Assembly (NCBI GenBank): GCA_009760855.2
Contig: WPIO01000071.1
Location: 685,001 to 749,000, forward strand
DNA: 64,000 nt
From: Cristatella mucedo
Lineage: Eukaryota; Bryozoa; Phylactolaemata; Cristatellidae
Direction of reading: 5' to 3'
This document shows, piece by piece, positions 36,900-49,306 of the stretch (positions within the stretch are counted from its first letter, which is position 1; the number at the start of each line of letters is the position of its first letter). A program made the translations under genes and the position numbers. The notes beneath the pieces are model-generated. The model was given only the letters and a program-made list of their open reading frames with translations, was not told the DNA's origin and searched no databases.

Positions 36900-39800
36900 A
36901 TATGAGTTTGCGTGTGCGGGTATTTGATTTCGTAAAATTTACCCAGAGCTCTTTAATCTACACAGATACTTACATCACACAGTGTTTTCTATCTCTTGGT
37001 CTCACGCATTCACAAGCTCCTTTCCTCTCTCTATTCTGGTCTCCCTCAACTTTCCAGAGTGCTTGACTTTGATGAAACGTTATTATATTATTGAGGAGCC
37101 GTCATTACCAGATAAGTTTACTTGCTGTGGACCCTTAACGGGACCCAGTGAGGTAACTCGGGAGGGGAAACGTTAGATAGCGGTGTCGCGTCTGGCGAAC
37201 GGCCGTCGGGGGCGCGGTCTGGCCTTCTGGCGTGCATTGGGGGCACGGTCTTACCTTTCGGCGCACCTCGAGGGCGCAGTCCCACTGCATTGGCCGAAGA
37301 TGTGAGGCTGCACCACTCCGCGGCACGCTTCGCAGCGCACGAGGCTGATCGTGATCAGCGATCGCGATCGCGATCGATCAGTGATCGCGATCGATCAGCG
37401 ATCGCGATCGATCAGCGATTCTATCACTGATCGAACACCGATCGATCACTGATTAATCAGCGATCGCGGTGCAGCCGCGGCGCCCGGAGCGGACGCCGCG
37501 GCTGCACCGAACCAGCGTCAGAGGGGAGAGCTACGGTGCGCTACGGAGCGAGAGCACGGGCCACGGAGCGAGAGCTAGCTCGACCGTGCGCATTTGCTCC
37601 CTCAGCAAATCGGATGCGTAACTATGCCCCTCGCTTGCACATACGCGCAGCTTGCACTTACCCGAGCTGCACAGATTGCACGAGACCTTGCAGTTGACGG
37701 CCATGTACTGGCGGTAATCGGCGTTCGAGCAGTATCCAATTCTCGCCCACTGCGAGCAAGTGACGCTCTCGTCCGCGCACCGGGCTGCCGCCGTCGCCAC
37801 CGGCCGAGCGGTCGTGATCGCCGGTTGACCTACGATTCAAACGAAACGTTGAACCTTTTTTATTTATGCTGTCCAAGGATGCAATCAGTGAAATTTATCA
37901 GCCAATCAGCGGAAGCGCGCCCAACTCTTGAAGACGCTCGGACGAGCGGCCTTGGCCTTTCGCAGACAATGCCAAGAGCACAGCGATCGCACGAATCGCC
38001 AGCCGAGCGTGGGCGTGATCGCTAGCAGCTGCGATGCAATTCGTCTGGCAATGGGCAGCGTTTTAAACAAAGGGCAACGGCAGTGGCAGTGGGCAACGTT
38101 TAAAGTGGGCTGCGCCCAACTCAAGGTCAAGGTTGAGCCCGAGAAAATCCTCCGCCGGCCGGCGTATGCCTCCGCTATTGACAGCGAGGCGTTTACTTTC
38201 GCGGTGGCCACTTCATCATCACGTGGGGTTGGGCGACCAACTTACCGCGTGCCCAGTCGCCAACAAAGGGCCGTCAGCTATTATATATATATAGCATCAT
38301 TAGATATACTATATAGCATCATTAGATGGCGCCTGTGAGCAGCAAGAGCTCCCGTAGTGTAGAGCGTAGCTTGCTGTAGCGTGCGAGCGCGCGCGCAAGG
38401 AAAGAGTGGCACATTCGCGTCCGCTTCCGCTGGAGACGTCTAGTAGGCGTTCTACTAGGTCACAGGTGAGCTTGCAAATGAGCAAAAAACAACCGGGGGC
38501 ATTAAAGTAACTCTTTCGGGCTGCATATCTGAACCTCAGCCCACTGCGTACGATGGTCTTCTGCTCTCATTACGTCTCTCTCGCGTGTTTTTTCTGCGAC
38601 ACTGCGTCTACTTCTCTCTCTCTCTCTTTCTGTCTCTCTTCGTCTCTCTCTCTCTCTCTCTCTTCGTCCTCTTTCAGTCTCTCTTTCGCTTTCTCCGTTG
38701 CTCAGTCTCTCAGTCGCTATATCTCTCTTTCTCCATAACTCTCTCTTTCTCTCTTTTCCCTGTCTCGCTCTGACTCTGTCGATCTCCCTCTCTCTCTCTT
38801 TCACTATTTATCTCTCTCTCTCTCTCTCTATTTATCTCTCTCTCTCTCTCTATTTATCTCTCTCTCTCTCTCTTTATTTCTCTCTCTCCGTCTTTCTCTG
38901 TCTTGCTTTGTCTTTCTCTGGCTCCCTCTCTCTCTCCCTGTCTTGCCGTCTCTCTGTGCATCTCTGTCCGTCTCTGTCTGCCTCGCGCGGCCATCTTTTT
39001 ACGAGGCTACATACAGCCATGAAGTGAGTTCCCAAATATTTGCTAAAGACTGACGATTTTCGCATTCAAATAAATCCGGTTGCGGCGATAGTTGAGTGGT
39101 AAAAAGCTCCAGCACTTTATTGAAATTTCTCTGGAGTTACTGATCCCCAAAATAAAGGACTTGGACGGCTGGCTGAGCGATAAGCAAGCTACCGGTCGTC
39201 TGAAACTTTCTCTGCAGCGAAAAACGCCAGCACGAACGTATACGATCACGTGCACGTCAGCTGACGTGCGGCCTCAACAGTTTGGAACGAGAATGCTAAT
39301 TAATGCCCTTCAACGAGCGGATGGTTTGCTGCGTTCTATTTCAAAGCGTTGATTTTCCCGACGATTGCAACTAAATGCATAAAATGAACTAAAAGACTGG
39401 CGTAAAGAATTTGCTTAAGGAGATAAAAATAGCGATACGTTTAATAGGAGGGCTTACTGCGCAGGCGTTGCTTGCGTTGTCCGAGCTGCAAGCAAGATCG
39501 TTCGGCGCTGAGTTAGTCTAATCCGGGTCAAAGGGTCAAACAGCTGCCGCCATTACGATGATAATATTTCATGGTAGTTACTAAGTTATTGGTGGACAAT
39601 TTGAATCAATGCACGTTAACACATTTTATGCTGTTCCTGTAAATGACATAATACATGCATGCATCGAGCATTGATGCTGCAAGACAGTCTGAGGCGAGGC
39701 ATGGCACAGCCGTGACTTTATACCAATAAAAGACGACGCATTGAAGATTTGTGCATCTTTCTGCGCCGGCTTGCCCGTGTTCAAACTGCAAGAAAGACTA

Positions 39801-42719
39801 GCCTACGCTGACCTAAATCACGTCGGGGTTTAAAGGTCAAACATCTGCCGCAACTGCGATAGTAATCTTAAATGTTGGATTGTAAACTGTGGAGGAGAGG
39901 CGGAAATGCTAACTGAAGCACTATTAAAATTCCTAATTTACTTGTAGAGAAATATTACCTGAATGCAGTAAATTAGTCACGTAGCAAGACAGTCTGATGA
40001 CGAGGTCTCACGGAGAGGAGGATAACATTACGACGCAAGCTGCGATCCAGTTTTGCGTCTTTCTAAATCTGCTACCCGAAGGAATTCAATTAATCGCAGC
40101 TCACGTAACGATACGACGCTGCTTGCAGCTTCAGCAGCGTTTCTAAGCTCAGCGGACGGCGGCCGAGACTAACCGGAACACTGCGTAATTGGCTGGGCGT
40201 CGTCGCCCGAAGGGCACCAGCAGGCGCAGTCCGGTCCGACGAAGCCTTCTCCGGGGCACTGTCTTTCGGGACACTTGTTTCTAGCTGAAATATATACAAA
40301 ATTAATTACTAATAACTGCAATTAAAGCAAGGGGTCATGTGAGGCTACTATGTATGCAGATTCGTCATTGGAAACTACTAACGCGACTACAGGGGATATG
40401 GCAAATATGACGCAAGCTGAGCAACATGCTTCGGGAATCACCACAGTTAGGCAATAACTTATTTTAATAGATATAGTATATCGCTATATCTATTATATAG
40501 TTTATCTATATATAGTTTATCTATAGTGTATCGCCACAGTTAAGCAATTTACTTTTTTGTGTGCTAATCTCAATCTGCCCAGCACTAGCTCCGCACCGCA
40601 GCGAAGAGCCGCGATGTTAAAAGAAGAACGCGGCGTCTCTCGGCGTCTCTCAGCGTTAACATTACAAGCCACTGGGTCTATGCAACGGCTAGCAGCCGCT
40701 TCGGCACATTACGAGCTGAGCCACAAGCCCGGAACGAGGCTGCAGATGACCTCTGTGACAGCACAATACAGCACGGTTACTTTGAAATAACTGTTGCTTA
40801 AATAAGAACCTATGGCCACTACTCTGAAGACGTATGGTCAACGATAAATTATCGTAAAGTTTTTGAAACGAAGAGCGTCTTTTACTGTTTTTTTGCATTA
40901 CTCTCATGTCTCTTGTCCCCGGGGTAAGAATCGTCGGCTGGAGTCCTGAATTACGCAATCCTTTATACGTCACTGCAAGCGGTGGCAATTGCCGCGAAGG
41001 CTCTTCTGCTGCTATACAAACGACGCTATTAGATCAGCTATTTTTTCTCCCCAGGGTCTTAACCCCGAGGTGAGGGGTAAAGGCGCTCGATCTTCGAAAT
41101 ATCCGCCACGGGCTAGAATCCTGCAGCAGGCCATCCTTTTGTTTAAGCAATTTACTTTTTTGTGTGAATCTCAATCTGTCCAGCACTAGCTCCGCACAGC
41201 AGCTAAGAGCCGCAATGGCACACTAGGTTAGGCGGTTGCTTTCACGACTGCGGTCCTGGAGTCATGGGTTCGAACCATGAGGCAGGCGATCCTTTATCGC
41301 CACTGCAAGCGGCGACGATAGCCGTAAAGGCTCTTCTGTCGCTATGCAAAAAGAGGCTGCTTAATCAGCTAGGATTCCTTTCTTTTTTTTCCCAATTGTA
41401 CCGACGCTAGCGGTTAAGGTCGGCCCTCTACGCCGCGGGCCGTTCGCCGTCGCCTCAGAGGTTAGAGCCGGGACCGGAAGGCCGAAAGATGGCATCGGGC
41501 GGCCTGGAGCGGAAGCTGCTGCGGCACGTCGTATTCGCCGACCTGCGCATCCGTATATCGCGTTGACCAGCTTTACGTCTCTGAAGCTGAAGCCGCCGCG
41601 GTTGCCGATGCGTTTCTGGAACGCCGGATCGGTCGTCAGAATCGTCCGCTGCCCGTTTCGAGAGAAAGCCTGCGGAGATCGATTGGCCCGCGTGAGAGCG
41701 CCGCCTGCGCCGGAGGAGCGCCGCCTGCCGGCCAAGTCGCGGCGGCGGCGGCGGCGGCAGTGCTCAGCCCGCCGAGGCCGCCGCCGCCGCCGCGCGCCCT
41801 CGCGGCTTCGTGCGGCGGTCAGCTTTGGCAGCGCTGCGAGCGCTTACGTATTCGCCGTAGTGCATGACGCTCAGGTAGTCGTACGGGACGCTGACGGTGT
41901 CCACTTGGGCTGCGGTGTACTTGTTGAAATTGAACAGCATGGACGAATCTATGTTCCCAGCTATGACCTGGACGAAGTTGTCGCGATCGGGCCGCGTCTG
42001 CTCGTGCTGGAATCCGACGGCGTGACCGAGCTCGTGTACGATGACGCCTTTCTGTTGGAGGAGGCAGAAAGCGAAAGCGCACCGTAATGCTCGCGGGTCC
42101 GCCAGAGGGCGCTCGGCTCGCCAGTCAGGCTCGCCAGTCCTGCCGATAGCGGGCTCTCTCGATGGCTGTCTAATGGCGAGCAGCGTGTTGACTAGCCAGC
42201 GATCTCCTCCATCTACCGAGATTTCCATCGCCAGATTTTCAGCGATAGACTTCCTGGCTATTGGTCACTCACATTAATACATTTATTATTTTCAATTCGC
42301 CCTGAGAGAACTCAATCTTTATCCATCCAGCCACTTTACCTACGCCGCAGGGCTCGAGCCCACGAACTCAGCCATACAATGCATTCGCCTTGATCGCGGT
42401 CATTAAAGGAGAGCGCCGTGAAGAAAGGTAATCTGGTAACCTTATTTGTCAGCCTCATTGGCCTACGGTATCAGAAGAGAGTTCGCGGCTATCGCCAGGG
42501 TGATATCACCACGGTGAAATCATCGCTACTTGCAGTGGACAATCAAGGATTGCCTCAGTGCAGGACTCGAACCCATGACCTGGGCCATGAAGAGGAAGCA
42601 CATTACCTCCCGGGCTTAATCCCTGAGCCAAACCACAGCGGCATGTTGAATCAAGACTACTGAGAGAGCGAGCGAGCGAGCGAGCGAGAGAGAGAGAGAG
42701 AGCGAGCGAGAGAGCGAGC

Positions 42720-42757
<38 letters not shown>

Positions 42758-43321
42758 GACTTTCAAAACTGGTGACGTTATACGTACTGACCCTAATGAG
42801 AATGCAAATAACCGATAGCTCTACGAGCGGCGACATCCAGCCGGCAGTGGTGCCGGACTTATAGAGGATTCGTGTACAAAAATCTTTCTTTACCTTTGCC
42901 ACTTTAGTGTATTGACATGCAGCCATAGGTAGCCTCAGTTGCGTTACCTGACCCGCGTCTTCCATCTCTCCTTTGCCCTATTGGCAACACCACAAATCGC
43001 CATTTATCTTTCGCAGAATCTAAGGGTTGCTACATATGCCGGCCTGTCGAGCACGTTTTGGTTTAGGCTGCCCGAGAGGGTAATTTGTGTATGCGTGGTG
43101 CATTTAAACCCAAACAGCTTATGTTGCCGTATAAAAAAGAATGCCTACCGATGACTCATCTAGCTAGCCTACCTGAGCACAATGCGGTCAACGATCAAAG
43201 TCGAGAGTTTGAGCCTGACAGTAGCAGCCCTCTTCTATTTTCGGCTGCGTCTTTATTTGCGCCGTTCTCCTTTATTTTCTGGCTTTAAGCATTGCCTGCA
43301 CAAGATACAAGTGAACGCCGT

Positions 43322-43371
<50 letters not shown>

Positions 43372-43397
43372 CACAATATACAAGTGAACGCCGTATA

Positions 43398-43437
<40 letters not shown>

Positions 43438-43440
43438 GAA

Positions 43441-43473
<33 letters not shown>

Positions 43474-46400
43474 TATAGATACAAGTGAACGCCGATCGTC
43501 TAGCTCGGTTGATCGTCGCTTTGTTTAACTAACCGTTCCGAGCTGCTGCGAAGCAAACGTGTCTTTAACGTAGCGCGAAACAAATGCTGGCGCCACACCC
43601 ATAGCGCTCATGGTGGGCATTAGGGCTTGCTGATGGCTACTGTCGGCTGCCGATCAAATGCGATACGAGGCTGCTAAAATCATTCGGAAAGTACTGCCGA
43701 GAGCCGTGCTATTGCGAACGAGGCTGCAAAGGTCGACGACGCACGAATGCGCACGCGTGCACTCACGTATCTGCAGCCGTTGGCCAGCGTCACAGGCTGT
43801 GCGCCGCCTTGACGACCGACGTAGGACGAGCAGCCACTTCCGTCCACGACGCGCACATAGTCGGCGTCGGAACCTGTCGCCTGCCGGAATCGGACGCACG
43901 TGTACCTGTGGTACTCGTTCAGCGCTTCTTGGAACTGCTGGTAATCTTGGTTGGCTACAGAGAGGAAGTTTAGATGTACAAAATTAGCACGTCGCTCCCT
44001 ATTGACGCTGCGCTGCTTAGAGGCAAAGCGTCAGCCGCGTCGCCGCCGCCTCTCGCTCGCCGGTGTGTGCTCGACGTGACCGCTTACACCAGAAAGCCGC
44101 GATTTGGTAGGGAACGACGGCGTTCGCCCAACGAAAGCGTTGGTCGCGAATAACTTTTCTTTTGTGTCGTCTCGTCGTGTTCTCGTTTTCTCTAGTGAAA
44201 AAATTAAAACCTAAACAGTCACTGATTGAACAGCCTTTTTTGTATATCGCATAATTAAAGCGAGAAAGTTCGTCACGCCGCAAGATGGCGCACTTGCGTT
44301 ATGTGACAAGATGGCGCACTTCTGTCTACCCGCATAACCATGACGTAATGCTGTCTTCAGTCACTGAAACACTACGACTCAGTGAAGCGAGTCCGCCGCG
44401 AGCAGTTCGTAGCATCAGAAGAGCCTTGGCGCCTAACACTGTCAGCTTGCAGCAGGCAATAAAGAATCGCCCGCTGCAGGACTCGAACCCACGATGTGTC
44501 TTTGTGATTAGCGAACGCTTTATCCATCGGCTTAGACAAGCGTAAGCAAGAGCGAGGTGTTGCACGACGCCGGTGCTCATACATCAGCGTCTGTGGCGAC
44601 GACGCTTATATTTCAGCCTACGTAGATCGTGCGAAAGGGACTAAGTCCTCGTGGGGCGCTCTGAAAGAGCGCCAGTATAACTATTTTTACTATCGTAATA
44701 TTATTATTATTATATTATTATATTTTTATATTTTTATATTATACAATTTTTATTATTACCTCATCATGGACTCCCAGGAGTCCGCCTTGAAGAGCATGTC
44801 CATCTCGACGCGAACCACGTTGGCGTCCTCCATTAGGCTGAAGACCTTCGCTGCAACGGATGAATGACTCGCTGCCGTCAGTGCTCGTCCGCTTTTTTCG
44901 CATGCCTCGCGCCGTCCGCGCGACGTCGCGAATAACACCGTCGCGCCGATCCGATAACAATGGGCGCATTCGCGTCGCAACTTCAAGCGCGACGTGCGTG
45001 CGATCGAGCGAATTTCAATTACTCGCGGCTCGAGTGCGAGAGGCGCTCGTAGTACACTGCTCAGCGAAGCATTCGCGCGCAGCTGCTGCTGCTGCTGCTG
45101 CGGCGGCGGCGGCGGCGGTGGCGCTGAACGAGAGCTCCTGCCTTTCCTCGCCGCGCCGCCCGCTCGTCCGGCGAAGGCGCGCTATTTTCGCACCAATTTT
45201 CTCAGCGATTGTGAGCGCCGCATTACGATAGCGTGCTGTACTCTGTCGCGCCTCTTTTGGAAAGGGGATGAACCTGAAAGGCTACGCCATTAGGTCATTT
45301 TGTCGGAGATGGCATTCTAGTGGCAGGAAGCGTTTTTTTTCCAAGGGCGTTTTTCCAGGGTCGACAAGCTGAACCAGGAGGAACAGCCGATTCTGGCCGC
45401 TATGCGCGACGATAAATAAATAAATCCTAGCTGATTAAACAGCTTCATTTTGTGTCAAGTTCAATGAACAACAATAAGTTCCCGCGGTTGTTTTAAATTT
45501 TAACATTCAGCATGTCATTCAATGTTTTTGGCATAATTTTTTTAATGCTTCGAAAGAAGATGTTTTTTTCATACCGGAATCTATGCTGTTTGTTTGAGTT
45601 ACTTAGTTTCTTCCTTTTCAGTTCGTTGAAATGGAACGTCAAGTTGAGAAAAATGAGCATTTCCGACATCTCCATCTTTTTGCTTTTAGTCAATGTTCTA
45701 AGGCCGCAAAAGCTGCTCGCGACATTTGTGCTGTGTATGGAGAGGGTGCCATAGCTGAGAAAATCACTCTTGATTGGTATGCTATTTTAAAAAATGGAAA
45801 ATTTGACCTCAAAGACGCACCTCGTTCATCCAGTTGAGTTCGATAAAGAGCAATTAAACCAACTTTTGCACAAAAATTCACGTCAAACGACAAGGCAACT
45901 GGCAAAAAGACAATGGAATGCCCATACACTGCTAAAGAGAAGCATCTTCACTCGATGGGGAAGGTTCAGAAGTGTAGAGCATGGGTTCCGCATACATTGA
46001 GTGACAACCATAAAAATCAACGAGCCACCATCTCCGCTGGCTTGCTTGCTCGTAAACGTTAAAGTCATAAGCAAAAGAAACGGTTTCTTTATCGAATCGT
46101 TACTGGCAACGAAAACTGGTGCCTGCGCATTAATATGAAGCAGCGCAAGGAATGGCTTAGCCGTCGTGAACAAGCGGAACCGCGCGTGAAATGAGATCTT
46201 CATCCGCGTAAAACGATGCTGTGCGTGCGGTGGGACTGGGAAGGAATTGTCGATTACGAATTGTTTTATCGAAACCAAACGGTCAACGCGGAACATTATG
46301 TTCAACAGGTGGAACGACTCAACACGGCTATTCAAGAGAAACGACCTAATCGGCAGCATGAGTTCTTAAAACGGCGGGAACTTAAGTAGTTAAGCTGCCT

Positions 46401-49275
46401 TTCCTTTAACGAGACGAGTGATCGCGGGCAGCAGGCGAGGAGTTACAAGTGTTCGGTCTCAGCTGCGAAACGATCAAGCGAAGGGCGCTATGACCGAATA
46501 AGAGCATTTACATTTACATGACGATTTCGATTTGACCGTTTGCCTGTGGATCGGAAGACACGCATGGCGGCAGCAGTCACTGTCACTTGGCGTATTCCTT
46601 CGGAATTATCAGCCGTCAAAGGGGCAAGCTTCATAGTTCGAAGCAATGTCAAATCAGTCGTCTTGGCAGCGTCAAATCAAATCAGTCAAATCAATCGTCT
46701 GTTTCCATTCGCCTGTGCCGCTAAACTTTGAAATCCCGCAGACGTCGTTAACTCTTGCAGCGGACTGCGAACTCGGCATTGCAGCCGCCGGCGCCGACTC
46801 CGCCAGATTGGGCTGATTGCCAGAGAGCCAGGATCAGCGGCGCGTCCAATCAGCTGACTGCGATCGGCGGGCGCCCGTCACGTGCCAGGTCATGCGCGAG
46901 GAACGCCAGCATGCGAAACACTCGGCCCGCGCCCGAGCCTTTCGCGATGGTCACGTGCTCGAGCGCATTTCGCATACTTTGAACGATTGGGGAGAGTAGA
47001 TCTGATAGGTAGGCTGGAGCCAGGGGATGCAGTGACCTAAAAGTAAGTGACCTTGAAGTCGATGCGTTGCTTGACTAGGAGCCCGTGCAGAGGTCGGCGA
47101 GAAGTGGTGCGATGGGGCAACTGCGACGTTCGCGACTGTCGGGCCTAGCTGCAGAGTTTTTTGCCAACTGTAAGCGCCTGCCGGCACAGACCGGCAGACC
47201 AGAAGGCAGCGAATTGCAGAAGTCTTGATGCGATGTCACAAATGCGTGGACCAGTTTCAATGTAGTATACCTGTCTAAGCAAGCCCGAATTTCAGCAATG
47301 CTATGTAGCTGAAAGTAGGCTGACTTGACTGCGGAGCCGATGCGGCCGTCTAACGAAAGGTCACTTCGGAATGGGACTGCTCTAACCTCATTCAAAACTC
47401 GGCGGCTCTCTAAAGGACCGGCATTTATCTAATTAGACCGGTATGCGTCGGCCCATCGTCCCTCGTCTCTCGGAATCCGGTCCCGCCAGCCGCAGGCGCC
47501 ACCGCACGGCGGCGCTTTCGGAGTCACCCCAGAATGTCGTGCACTGCAAGCGACTACTAGATAAGCCGGCCTAAGCGAGCAGTGCTAGCGACGACAACTC
47601 GCTGTAATTGACTCGCTTAAAATTCAGCTCGCTGTAACTGCTTGCGCCTCGGGCGCCTCTATTTTCTTCGCGCCGGGTCTGCGGCACGCGACGCCTGCGC
47701 GCGCGTTCTGCACCTCACCGAGCGACCGGTTCGCAGCACGCCTGTCGCCGCGCTGCGAACCGGGCGACGACGCAACGCCAGCGAGCCGCTCTCGAAGCCG
47801 GTCGCCGCGCTGCCAGTCGGCGTCTGCGGTGACTCGCGGCGATGCTCTCTCGGTGCAGCACGCGCGACGGCTTTCGCTGGGAGTGGGAGTGCGCCGCCGT
47901 CGCCGTCGCCGCCGCAGCGGCTGCGCGCGCGCTGGCGATACTCACACGACCCGGAAGCCGCCATTATCGCCTGATCCATCGTCATGTCCGTACCATTTAC
48001 GACCACTGCGTCCGTCGCGTCATGCTGAGTCTGAAAAGAAGCAAATGGATAAGCAGTGGACTCGCTGGCTGCTGCTGCACTTCTCTGTCCAACTCTGTGC
48101 AGACAGTGTGCTGCTTGCGCGCGCGACGCGCGGAGCCGCAGCGTCATCAGCTCGCAGTCGGATGCGACATGTCATGCGACGTGTGACGCTGCGACATGTC
48201 ATGCGGTCACGCGACCACGGGCCGACCGACGGTCGTCCCTATTAGTCCTTGATGGCGGCGATTTCTCTCTTGTGAATCAGCGCTGGCGATCGAGGCCGCA
48301 CGAGGCGATGGAGCTACGCACTGCATCTTGATGTGCTCATGCATGCTGACACAGTGCATGCTGCCACTAACCACATTTGCACGCTGACCCTGTGCATGTC
48401 ACCCCTAACCATGTTATTCATTTTGTTTGTTTTTCAAGTATGATTTTACTCACCATTCAATTGCATTTCCCTTTGCAGCAAATGTAAAGCGCCTAGAAAG
48501 AGATTAAGTTCTCTGAGGGCGCTTTATCAAGTACATCATCATCATTATTATCTTCCGAGTGCGTCGCACGAGATATATTGCTGCACTAAAGAATCGACTG
48601 ATTGCTGTCATGCATGTATCTGAAGTGCCACTGCAATATGTTAAACCAATTCTTTGAAAGAATAGGAACAACAAGCGGGAGTATACGAGAATTAAATCTC
48701 TACCTGCTTAGCCTTGTTAGAAATATGCTGGAAAGAAAGAAAGACCTCGACGACTTCTGCTTCCACGAGGCAGCGCACAGTGTGGTGAGCATGTGCTCTC
48801 AGTACACTGCATTTATACGTCAGCATGGCTACCATTCTCCATCAGAATAATTGCCTCACCATAACCCAACCAAGGTACTCATAATAATAATAATATTGCA
48901 CTTGATAAAGCGCCCTCAGAGAACTTAATCTCTTTCTAGGCGCTTTACATTTGCTGCTGAGTCGCCTAGTCATCGATCATCTAGTGGGACACTCTGTTGT
49001 CCCGATGCGAGGAACGTCGCTAACTGAGCGTTCGTTGTCGCTACGTCAGCTCCTGGTGAGAAATTAAATTTAAAAATGATGCAATTTACAAAAATGCACG
49101 AGCTGAGATGGGCGCTTCGCGGGCCTTTAGAATAAAAGACGCAGGCGACGTGAGCTGTCGCGCCGTCAGCGCACGGCGCGCGCGCTAAGCTGGGGTCTCG
49201 CCGAGCTCGAGGAGAGCATCGTTCGTGCGCCCGCGGCGCGGCCAACAGCGAGCGCAACCGCGCGAAGGCGACGCA

Positions 49276-49306
<31 letters not shown>

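Noticed and set aside
41206-41295. tRNA gene
   Set aside because: A tRNA-like head with a B box is present, but the attached body repeats at other loci; it is a SINE.
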